From Lachnospiraceae bacterium (GTDB lineage: Bacteria; Bacillota; Clostridia; Lachnospirales; Lachnospiraceae): 33,705 bases of DNA. Made by a program: the position numbers and the translations under genes. Location of the stretch: contig JAAWKU010000021.1 in NCBI GenBank assembly GCA_022797535.1, forward strand, positions 1-33,705, written 5' to 3'. The notes below the pieces were generated by a model. That model had not been told where the DNA came from, ran no database searches, and saw nothing but the letters and a program-made list of their open reading frames with translations. How positions within the stretch are numbered: position 1 is the stretch's first letter; each line of letters starts with the position of its first letter. Shown in pieces: positions 1 through 6,573 of the stretch.

Positions 1-12
1 ACACCTGACCCT

Positions 13-50
13 GGATCCACATCCGGACGCAAGCGTCCGTATATGGATCC
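13..50. repeat. Imperfect inverted repeat near the left edge
   Basis: An 18-nt arm pairs with its partner across a 2-nt loop. Perfect inner arms CGGACGC/GCGTCCG and outer GGATCC/GGATCC blocks are separated by a few mismatches. It lies downstream of the minus-strand promoter at 113-141, so it would fold in the leader of the gene beyond the left edge. No T-run follows it on either strand, so it does not look like a terminator. Confidence 0.5.
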
Positions 51-112
51 GTGCGCTTTCCGGGCATATGCTGTTTTTAGTTCCGCATATCCCCTGTCAA
101 AAACCTTATTAT

Positions 113-141
113 ACTATACTAAAACGTCCTGCAAAAATCAA
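113..141 (-). promoter_or_regulatory. Sigma-A promoter reading out of the left edge
   Basis: On the minus strand there is a -35 TTGATT (136-141), a 17-bp spacer and a -10 TATAGT (113-118). An overlapping TATAAT sits at 108-113. It follows the rpmF terminator and so starts a separate transcript running off the window. In related genomes the next gene is often plsX; that is inference, because the gene is not in the window. Confidence 0.6.
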
Positions 142-160
142 GGGTTAATGCCCATATGAC

Positions 161-191
161 GGAAAAAGACTTCCCCGCAAGCGGAGAAGTC
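161..191 (-). terminator. Rho-independent terminator of the DUF177-rpmF operon
   Basis: The minus-strand RNA forms an 11-bp stem, GACUUCUCCGC with GCGGGGAAGUC, with one G-U pair (168-178 with 181-191). Five U residues follow (163-167). It starts 25 nt past the rpmF stop codon. Confidence 0.85.
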
Positions 192-215
192 CCCTGTCTC
201 TCATGGAATATTCCA

Positions 216-395
216 TTAGTCAGCGTTCACGACCTGCTTCTTGTTGTAAGAACCACAAGCCTTACATACCCTGTGGGGTACCATCAGAGCGCCGCACTTG
301 CTGCACTTTACCAGAGCGGGAGCGCTCATCTTCCAATTCGCTCTCCTCTTATCTCTCCTGCTTCTGGAAGATTTATTCTTAGGACAAATAGACAT
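216..395 (-). CDS. rpmF: 50S ribosomal protein L32
   Basis: This 59-residue protein is a structural component of the large ribosomal subunit. It starts MSICPKNKSSRSRRDKRRAN, the basic N-terminus typical of L32. A zinc-ribbon follows, with cysteines in the pattern CSKCG and then CKACG, so this is the zinc-binding (C+) form. The length matches the family (about 56-60 residues). The start is set by AAAGGAGG, 7 nt upstream of the ATG. The gene lies 33 nt after DUF177 in a conserved pair and ends in its own terminator. The call is very secure. Confidence 0.97.
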   Translation of the reverse strand: MSICPKNKSSRSRRDKRRANWKMSAPALVKCSKCGALMVPHRVCKACGSYNKKQVVNAD

Positions 396-428
396 CGTTA
401 CACCTCCTTTTTAATGCAAACGCAATTC

Positions 429-944
429 TCATTTCGCATTGAAAATATCTTGTATCACTGCCATCCGTGGGTCTGGAACGAAGCTATCGCATCCGCACTC
501 CCTCACATTTCGATTCTGCCCACATACCGGGCATATGCCCTTGCAGCTTTCCTTGCACAGAATCTTTGCAGGCCAGTTACCGATTATTATATCATGCGCA
601 AAAGCGTCCACGTCCAATTCGTATCCGTCCACAAAGTCCTGATCGTCGGCTTCCTCTGTCTCCTCCGCCAGTTCCGGGGAAAAAACCACCCGTTCGGCAT
701 GAAGATCCAATGATACCGGCACCTCCGCCAGACACCTGTCGCAGGCCGCCCGCAGAGTGAGTTCCAGATCAGCTTTCACCAGAACCTTTCCTCGCTCCAG
801 ATGCGTGATAACAATGGATACAGGGGACTTTTTCGCAATCTCAAAGCGCTCCAGCCCATTGTCAAATCCCGTCATCTCAAGTTCCGCTTCCACCTCCAGG
901 CGTTTCTCCCGGGATGTGAACACATCGGATAAATGAATGAACAT
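429..944 (-). CDS. DUF177 (YceD family) protein upstream of rpmF
   Basis: The 171-residue protein belongs to the YceD/DUF177 family, which is almost always encoded next to rpmF. In bacteria and plastids the family is linked to 23S rRNA accumulation or large-subunit assembly; its biochemical role is not settled. A CDRC pair sits near the middle, as is usual in the family. The C-terminal third adds a cysteine cluster (CKESCKG, CPVCG, CGC) that looks like a metal-binding knuckle and is common in clostridial versions. The ATG follows AGGAG with 6-nt spacing. It is first in a two-gene transcript with rpmF, from the consensus promoter at 992-1020. A hairpin (GTGTGT/ACACAC, 968-985) lies in the leader. 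The family call is firm and the function is inferred. Confidence 0.92.
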   Translation of the reverse strand: MFIHLSDVFTSREKRLEVEAELEMTGFDNGLERFEIAKKSPVSIVITHLERGKVLVKADLELTLRAACDRCLAEVPVSLDLHAERVVFSPELAEETEEADDQDFVDGYELDVDAFAHDIIIGNWPAKILCKESCKGICPVCGQNRNVRECGCDSFVPDPRMAVIQDIFNAK

Positions 945-991
945 AGCAACTCCTGTACATCATATTTGTGTGTCTTTCCACACACTGTCTC

Positions 992-1020
992 ATTATACAT
1001 AAGTAACCCGGGTTTGTCAA
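992..1020 (-). promoter_or_regulatory. Consensus sigma-A promoter for DUF177-rpmF
   Basis: The minus strand reads TTGACA (1015-1020), a 17-bp spacer and TATAAT (992-997), an exact consensus match. The spacer contains a perfect 10-bp palindrome, AACCCGGGTT (1005-1014). It lies immediately after the potD stop codon, so rpmF expression need not depend on the pot operon. Confidence 0.9.
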
Positions 1021-1027
1021 CCGGTTT

Positions 1028-2551
1028 TTATGAATAATAATGGTTTTTCCTGTGCAGAACCGCCGCTGCCGCCAGCACAGCCAGGATGCACAGAGTAAGC
1101 AGCACACACCAAAGGGGAATTTCCCGTATGTCCAGACAGCGGATATTGATCCACATCTGATTGATTCCCCTGGTTTCTTCCTCATTAAAATACCACATCA
1201 CCGCCGCTCTGGATATAACCTCCTGAGAAGGGTATTGGGTAGACAGCTGCCGGCCCACCTGTTCCCGGGCGGTGTTGACTACGTAATCCGGGTCCTCATT
1301 GTCCCCGCTGAAGAAATATCCCACAGGGTAGGATACCGTATCTTCCTCATCCTCCTCCGCGCCGTAACACCAGTTTAAATAGGAGAATACGGTGTCATCC
1401 TCCCCGCCTGATATGGCGGAAGTATAACCGATGTAATACATGTTCCGCACCGCGTTCTCCGGCATGGAGAGGAAATTGACGAAAGCCTCAGCCGCCTGCT
1501 TTTTCTCCAAGTCACCGCCGATCCCGTTCTTCAGCATGACCCATCCGTCAAACCAGAGGTTGGTGCATTCCCTGGGCACTGCGAATTCCAGATACACACC
1601 GTCCTCCTCCGCCTGGTCCATGGCATACACGGCATCCCCGGACCACTGATAATTGGCAATGATCTTGCCCGTCACCATGTCAGCCTTGCCGCTGTCCGTC
1701 TCCAGGGCATATACATTCCCCATGATATCCCCCAGCAGCTTTTCCACTTCGCTGATGGTCTCCGGCGTTACATCATTCATCAGATTTTCCAGTTTTTCAT
1801 GATAATCAGGATCCTTTAGAAAGGCCTCTTGGGTCAACTGCTCCCGCCGCAGATACCCCAGGGTGGAAAAATAGGTGTCCCGCACATTGTCCTTCAGGGT
1901 GATCTGCCGATAGAAATCCGGGTTGTCAAATACCGCCCAGGTGGAGGCTTCTTCCCGGGTCATCTGCTCCGGGTTGTACAGCACCCCCGTCACACCCCAC
2001 ATATATCCGGCGGCATAACGTTCCCAGCTCTCTCCGCCGATCTGGTTCTCCGCAAAGACCTGGGCAATATACGGAGACACGCATCTTTTATAGTAATTCT
2101 CCTCCCGCTCTCCGTCGAAAAAGCCATCCGAATAGGGCTCCAGCGCTCCCTCGGCCATGAGTTTCATAATCATATAGTCAGAGGGACAAACCAGGTCATA
2201 GGTATCTCCCAGCGTCAGCTGATTATACAGGTCCTCATTGGTTCCGAAGCAGGAATACTCCACCTGCACCCGTTTCCCATAGGTCTGATAAAACCAGTCC
2301 TCAAATTCCCGGTACAGGGCCTCCTTCCCCAGGATCTCCGCCCCGTTGTCCAGTTCGATCAATTCCTCATCATCCCAGTCTCCCAGGTCAATATACTCCT
2401 CCCAGTTGCAGACCCGGAGCGTAATCACGTCCTCCTTGGCCAGCACATGACCCGGCCCTCTCCCCACGGGCAGAATGCCGCCCATGGCTGCCGCCCACAA
2501 TCCCAGTGCCAGGCGAAGGACAAAGATATGCCGTCTTTTCCCTTTCTTCAT
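1028..2551 (-). CDS. potD: Polyamine ABC transporter substrate-binding protein with a C-terminal membrane anchor
   Basis: This 507-residue PotD-family protein would capture spermidine or putrescine outside the cell for the PotABC importer. The N-terminus has a basic start and a hydrophobic stretch ending near HVLA (about residue 38), a Sec signal without a lipobox cysteine. The mature part opens with LRVCNWEEYID, the usual PotD entry motif, and contains YDLVCPSDYMIMKL, also typical. Residues 479-499 form a hydrophobic helix followed by HRKNHYYS, so the protein is probably held by a C-terminal transmembrane segment. It is much longer than E. coli PotD (348 residues). It is the last gene of the operon, 48 nt after potC, with AGGAG upstream of the ATG. 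Substrate specificity is inferred from the family. Confidence 0.9.
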   Translation of the reverse strand: MKKGKRRHIFVLRLALGLWAAAMGGILPVGRGPGHVLAKEDVITLRVCNWEEYIDLGDWDDEELIELDNGAEILGKEALYREFEDWFYQTYGKRVQVEYSCFGTNEDLYNQLTLGDTYDLVCPSDYMIMKLMAEGALEPYSDGFFDGEREENYYKRCVSPYIAQVFAENQIGGESWERYAAGYMWGVTGVLYNPEQMTREEASTWAVFDNPDFYRQITLKDNVRDTYFSTLGYLRREQLTQEAFLKDPDYHEKLENLMNDVTPETISEVEKLLGDIMGNVYALETDSGKADMVTGKIIANYQWSGDAVYAMDQAEEDGVYLEFAVPRECTNLWFDGWVMLKNGIGGDLEKKQAAEAFVNFLSMPENAVRNMYYIGYTSAISGGEDDTVFSYLNWCYGAEEDEEDTVSYPVGYFFSGDNEDPDYVVNTAREQVGRQLSTQYPSQEVISRAAVMWYFNEEETRGINQMWINIRCLDIREIPLWCVLLTLCILAVLAAAAVLHRKNHYYS

Positions 2552-2565
2552 CCCAACTCCTATCC

Positions 2566-2581
2566 GCCCGCCGGGGCGGGC
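2566..2581 (-). promoter_or_regulatory. Intercistronic hairpin before potD
   Basis: GCCCGC and GCGGGC pair across a 4-nt loop between potC and potD, ending just upstream of the potD ribosome binding site (AGGAG). There is no T-run. It could stabilise the potD part of the message or tune its translation, as similar hairpins do beside other binding-protein genes; that role is inferred. Confidence 0.45.
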
Positions 2582-2599
2582 ATTTCAAATAGAATTTTT

Positions 2600-3430
2600 T
2601 CATCCCTGTGTTTTGGCCTGACTTCCCGCCTTCGACAGGTTCATCACCGCCACCGCCAGTACCACGATCAGGAAAATCAGAGTGGACAACGCCCACAGCG
2701 CCGTCTTGATCTCCGTCTGAGAGCCCTTTGTGGCATTCACCACATAGGTGCTGATGGTGTCAAATGTAGCGGGTTTGGTATAGCTGGCAATAAAATAATC
2801 GTCCAAAGACAGCGTCACCGCCAGGGCAAAGCCCGACACAATGCCCGGCTGGATCTGGGGCAGCACCACCTTGGTCAGCGCCTGTCTGGGCGTAGCTCCC
2901 AGATCCATGGCTGCTTCGTACAAACTGGCATCCATCTGCTTCAGTCTGGGAACCACGGACAGAAACACAAAGGGAGCGCTGAGAACCACATGCCCCACCA
3001 CCAGGGGCACGTAAGAACTTTTGTCGATGCCCAGTACCACCACCAGCATGATACATACGGAGAATCCCGTCACCACATCCGCGTTAATCACGGGCACCTG
3101 GTTCACCGCGCCCACAAAACTCTTAGTCAGCTTCCGGGAGTAAAATGCCCCGATGGCCCCCAGGGTGCCCAGCACTGTGGACAGAAAAGCAGACCCACCC
3201 GCCAGCAGCGCCGTGCCCAGGATCATACTCCGCAGCTCCTCGTTGGAAAACAGGTTGATATAGTTATCCATGGTAAACCCATGGACGGAACCGATGTTGG
3301 CGGAGGTGGTGAAGCTGTAAAAAGCCAGCACCAGAATCGGCAGATACAACAGGAGCAGCATACATCCGATAAATATTTTCCCTCCGGGATTCCGGCTCTT
3401 CCGGCCCACTCTCTCCAGATTTTCTCTCAT
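2600..3430 (-). CDS. potC: Polyamine ABC transporter permease
   Basis: The 276-residue inner-membrane subunit carries about six hydrophobic segments, the first near residues 18-42. The EAA loop that contacts the ATPase reads EAAMDLGATPRQALTKVVLPQI. The sequence FTTSANIGSVHGFTMDNY resembles the PotC periplasmic loop. Its start overlaps the potB stop in an ATGA arrangement (3427-3430), a sign of translational coupling. AGGAGG lies 9 nt upstream. The length is close to E. coli PotC (264 residues). It would form the heterodimeric channel with PotB. Confidence 0.93.
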   Translation of the reverse strand: MRENLERVGRKSRNPGGKIFIGCMLLLLYLPILVLAFYSFTTSANIGSVHGFTMDNYINLFSNEELRSMILGTALLAGGSAFLSTVLGTLGAIGAFYSRKLTKSFVGAVNQVPVINADVVTGFSVCIMLVVVLGIDKSSYVPLVVGHVVLSAPFVFLSVVPRLKQMDASLYEAAMDLGATPRQALTKVVLPQIQPGIVSGFALAVTLSLDDYFIASYTKPATFDTISTYVVNATKGSQTEIKTALWALSTLIFLIVVLAVAVMNLSKAGSQAKTQG

Positions 3431-4227
3431 AACAGGGCACCTCCTCTGTTTCCGGCGTCCTCCTCCGTATATCGGTCCGTGACCAGAGTGAACACCAAGA
3501 TAATCAGCAGCAGGACCAGGGCGATCATGGAACCGTTATGCCAGTCGTAGGCGCTGAAGAAACTGCCGATCAGGCTTCCCATAATATAAGTGCTGTTGTA
3601 CAGCATGTCCAGCACCACATAGTTGGTCATGGCAGGCAGGAATACCATGACCACGCCGCTGATGATTCCCGGAACCGACAAAGGCAGCGTCACCTTGCAA
3701 AACACCTGCACCGGGCCCGCCCCCAGATCCGCAGCCGCCTCCAGCAGGCTTTTGTCCAGCTTCAGCAGTGTGGTGTACATGGGCAGGATCATAAAGGGCA
3801 GAAAGTCATAGGTCATGCCGATAATGGTGTTCAGGAACGGGTGAAACGCCAGATTTCCCTCAATCACAGTCAGTATCTCTTTCAAAGCCGTGATCCGCAG
3901 CGTAAAGTTGATCCACATGGGCAGTACAAACATCACCACGATCACCGACTTCTGCTTCCACCGACTCCTGGCCAGAATATAAGCGATGGGATATGCCAGC
4001 AGCAGACACACGCAAGTGGTCACTATGGCGATGGCAAAGCTGTAGGCCAGCGTGCCTATGGTATAGGGGCTGGTGAAAAAGCCCGTCAGATTGTCCAGTG
4101 TAAATTTTCCTTCCCCGTTGGTAAACGCGTAATATATCACCACCAGAAGGGGCGCCGCCACAAAGCAGAGCAAAAACACCGCGTAGGGGATGCAGAGCTG
4201 TTTTCTGGAAAAACGGAATACTCCCAT
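3427..4227 (-). CDS. potB: Polyamine ABC transporter permease
   Basis: This 266-residue membrane protein is the second channel subunit. It has about six hydrophobic segments and the EAA motif EAAADLGAGPVQVFCKVTLPLS. PMWINFTLRI in the middle is typical of PotB. I place the start at MGVFRFSRKQ because AGGAGG lies about 6 nt upstream of that ATG. A longer reading frame to 4305 would run back through the end of potA and has no ribosome binding site. The gap from potA is 8 nt, with the potA stop beside the ribosome binding site. It overlaps potC by 4 nt. Confidence 0.93.
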   Translation of the reverse strand: MGVFRFSRKQLCIPYAVFLLCFVAAPLLVVIYYAFTNGEGKFTLDNLTGFFTSPYTIGTLAYSFAIAIVTTCVCLLLAYPIAYILARSRWKQKSVIVVMFVLPMWINFTLRITALKEILTVIEGNLAFHPFLNTIIGMTYDFLPFMILPMYTTLLKLDKSLLEAAADLGAGPVQVFCKVTLPLSVPGIISGVVMVFLPAMTNYVVLDMLYNSTYIMGSLIGSFFSAYDWHNGSMIALVLLLIILVFTLVTDRYTEEDAGNRGGALL

Positions 4228-4235
4228 ATCTCCTC

Positions 4236-5684
4236 CTATTTCTTCAGCGCGTACTGCAGCTTGTCTCTGGGAATGATCAGGCTCACATAGTCGTCCATGT
4301 TCCACAGGTATTCATCGCGCACAATAAAGTCCTCGTCCTCGTCCGTCCGGACTATGTAGCGGTAATGGTCGCCCTTGTAGATCAGGTTGATAATATGCCC
4401 TTTCACCACGCCTGCTTCCTCATCATCGCTCATGGAAATGTCCTCCGGCTTGATGGACACAATGACATGCAGGGCAGAGATCTCCACCTCATCCCCGTGG
4501 GCGTCCACCAGTATATCTCCCTCCGTCATCCGGGAACCGGGAATCAGCCTGGTGATGTCAAAATCAAACGCTCCGTCCAGAAAATCCAGCCGGCAGCCGC
4601 TTTTCACACCCACCTCGAATTTGTTCACCGTGTTTTCGGCTATCATGATATGAATCCCTTCCGGATCCACGGTAAGGCCCACCCGGCTGCCCACCTGGGC
4701 CTTGCGGGTGGATTGAATCACGATCTCGTTCTTGCCGGACTGCACCGTAATTTCATAGTGCACCCCCTTAAATACGACAGAAGTAACTTCCCCCTGGATG
4801 GTACCCTCTCCCGGCGGCGTAATCTGTATGTCCTCTGGCCGCAGCACCGCGTCGATCATAGTGCCGTTCTCCACATCATCCACGCAGGTGAACTCCGCGC
4901 CGCAGAAACGCACCTTATATTTTCCCGTCATTATTCCGTTAAAAATATTGCTCTCTCCGATAAAATCCGCCACAAAAGCATTTTTCGGCTCATTATAAAT
5001 ATCTTCCGGCTCACCTACCTGCTGAATCCTGCCCTCCGACATGACCACAATCTTGTCGGACATGGTCAAGGCCTCCTCCTGGTCATGGGTGACATAAATA
5101 AAGGTGATGCCCAGCTTGTCGTGCATGCTCTTCAGTTCCAGCTGCATCTCTTTGCGCATCTTCAGGTCCAGAGCCCCCAGAGGTTCGTCCAGCAATAGAA
5201 TCTGGGGCTCGTTGACGATGGCTCTGGCGATGGCGATCCGCTGCTGCTGCCCGCCGGAAAGAGTCTGCACGGTCCGGGCTTCAAATCCCTCCAGATCCAC
5301 CATCTCCAGCGCCTTTTTCACCTTTTTCACCACTTCCGCCCGGGGCAGCTTTTTCAGCTTCAGCCCAAAAGCGATATTGTCAAAAATATTCAGATGAGGG
5401 AACAGGGCATAGCGCTGAAATACCGTGTTGATGGGCCTTTCGTTGGGCGGCAGTTTGGTAATGTCCCTGCCGTTTAACAGAATCTCGCCGCTGCTGGGCA
5501 GATCAAAACCCGCCAGCATCCGCAGAGTCGTGGTCTTGCCGCAGCCGGAGGGCCCCAGAAAAGTCACAAACTCCCCCTGTTTTATAGTCAGGTTAAAATT
5601 GTCCACCGCCACAAAGCCGTCCTCAAAGGCACGGCACAGAGACCTAAATTCCAGAAAATGTTCAGATTTCGTTCCGCTATTCAC
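4236..5684 (-). CDS. potA: Polyamine ABC transporter ATP-binding protein, extended C-terminus
   Basis: This cytoplasmic ATPase drives the Pot importer. From a GTG start it has 482 residues: Walker A GPSGCGKT (44-51), Q-loop FQRYALFP, signature LSGGQQQR (142-149), Walker B ILLLDEP (162-168) and switch histidine TH (H200). A TOBE-type regulatory region follows. A second module (about residues 365-482) contains another VSIKPEDISM segment, making the protein about 100 residues longer than E. coli PotA. I chose GTG at 5684 because TAGGAGGAG lies just upstream; an ATG at 5741 has no ribosome binding site. It is the first gene of the operon. I found no convincing promoter upstream, only an AT-rich tract with TATGAT at 5754-5759. 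Confidence 0.93.
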   Translation of the reverse strand: MNSGTKSEHFLEFRSLCRAFEDGFVAVDNFNLTIKQGEFVTFLGPSGCGKTTTLRMLAGFDLPSSGEILLNGRDITKLPPNERPINTVFQRYALFPHLNIFDNIAFGLKLKKLPRAEVVKKVKKALEMVDLEGFEARTVQTLSGGQQQRIAIARAIVNEPQILLLDEPLGALDLKMRKEMQLELKSMHDKLGITFIYVTHDQEEALTMSDKIVVMSEGRIQQVGEPEDIYNEPKNAFVADFIGESNIFNGIMTGKYKVRFCGAEFTCVDDVENGTMIDAVLRPEDIQITPPGEGTIQGEVTSVVFKGVHYEITVQSGKNEIVIQSTRKAQVGSRVGLTVDPEGIHIMIAENTVNKFEVGVKSGCRLDFLDGAFDFDITRLIPGSRMTEGDILVDAHGDEVEISALHVIVSIKPEDISMSDDEEAGVVKGHIINLIYKGDHYRYIVRTDEDEDFIVRDEYLWNMDDYVSLIIPRDKLQYALKK

Positions 5685-5972
5685 CGCGTCTCCTCCTATA
5701 ACTTTATAGATGTCCGTTTTTACGTCCACATAAAATTGCATTGTCTACAAGTCTATCATAAAATCTTTAATATTTCTACATTTTTTTCTATATATTGTTG
5801 TGAAATTTCCTGTGGCCATCCGCTGGCTTTCCGGGCAGGGCCGTAGGCGCCCCCACAGTTCCGTTTAAACATCCGGATTCCCGGCCCGGGAACGCAGGAA
5901 GGGACTGCAGCGGAACAGCTGTTTTTCCACAGCCAGTTCTGCAGCAGTCCCCCTCTGTTCAAACCCGGGCTT
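5685..5972. other. Intergenic region upstream of potA
   Basis: This 288-bp stretch has no supported gene. The part near potA (5740-5810) is AT-rich and should hold the operon promoter, but no good -35/-10 pair stands out. A short inverted repeat (TTGT-AG-ACAA on the minus strand, 5741-5750) could be an operator. The far part is dominated by the long hairpin at 5884-5970. Confidence 0.6.
5884..5970. repeat. 87-nt imperfect inverted repeat (long hairpin)
   Basis: The outer arms GCCCGGG (5884-5890) and CCCGGGC (5964-5970) are perfect. Inside them, blocks pair in order: GAAC/GTTC, CAG/CTG, GGGACTGC/GCAGTCCC, and GGAACAGCTGT with ACAGCCAGTTC, around a TTTTCC loop. On the plus strand CTTTT follows the outer arm, which is terminator-like. 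On the minus strand there is no T-run. It starts 2 nt past the stop codon of the kinase gene. It may be a small structured RNA, a plus-strand terminator, or a miniature inverted-repeat element. Confidence 0.6.
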
Positions 5973-6488
5973 TTATAACTCGATATCTACCTGGTACGCC
6001 TCATCTATAAAGATATACGCCGCGCCGTGAAGGATACACTGTTCCCGCACCCAGGCATTGTCCCTGCGCACCGCCTCCAACGTGCAGTCCTCGTCCTCTC
6101 CCCGCTGTTCAATGACACTGGCAAACCGCCGGATATCCTCAAAGTGATTTTTGATATAAGAATCACTCATCACCAGGCAGTAGTATTTGATCTCATTCAG
6201 ATACTCCGCCTCCATGTCCTCATCCCAGTCAAAGGGGATATAGCACCCCTCCACAATCAGATTCTGCTCGTTCTCAATGGCCGTCTTGATCATCTCCCGC
6301 ACAATGGGCCAGAGATAGTCTGTCAGCGCCCTGTCGTCGCTCACCGGCGTGAGCGAAGTATTACCGCTTCGGATCAGCCCCATCTTCAAGTGATCCATGG
6401 AGAGATAAGGATAATGATACTTCTCCAGCAATCTCTGTGCCAGCGCCGTTTTTCCCGTGTGAGACGCGCCCGTAATCAATACAATCAT
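5973..6488 (-). CDS. Small P-loop nucleotide kinase-like protein
   Basis: The 171-residue protein starts MIVLITGASHTGKTALAQRL, a textbook Walker A loop (residues 7-14). SMDHLKMGLIRSG next to it resembles the substrate-binding region of zeta-toxin and 2-phosphoglycerate-kinase-like P-loop proteins. NLIVEGCYIPFDW looks like the Walker B strand with an acidic residue. This suggests phosphorylation of a small metabolite, but the substrate cannot be read from the sequence. I chose the ATG at 6488 because the protein then opens directly on the P-loop strand with a G-rich stretch upstream. Upstream in-frame codons give a low-complexity Arg-rich leader. The neighbours do not point to a function. Confidence 0.75.
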   Translation of the reverse strand: MIVLITGASHTGKTALAQRLLEKYHYPYLSMDHLKMGLIRSGNTSLTPVSDDRALTDYLWPIVREMIKTAIENEQNLIVEGCYIPFDWDEDMEAEYLNEIKYYCLVMSDSYIKNHFEDIRRFASVIEQRGEDEDCTLEAVRRDNAWVREQCILHGAAYIFIDEAYQVDIEL

Positions 6489-6573
6489 TTTTCCCCCAGG
6501 TCTCCTTTCCGGTCCGGCTCTGTGACCAGCTGAGTACAAAAGAGCGTTTGTGTCAAGTACTGCTTGCGTCCGA

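Noticed and set aside
1829-3550. Plus-strand open frame of 573 codons across potD-potC
   Set aside because: It is antisense to two clearly recognised genes and His/Gln/Arg-rich, as expected for a shadow frame.
5741-5750. Small palindrome TTGT-AG-ACAA upstream of potA as an operator
   Set aside because: Four-base arms occur by chance too often, and no promoter could be placed beside it.
6562-6567. TTGACA on the minus strand upstream of the kinase gene as a promoter
   Set aside because: No acceptable -10 element lies 16-18 bp downstream.
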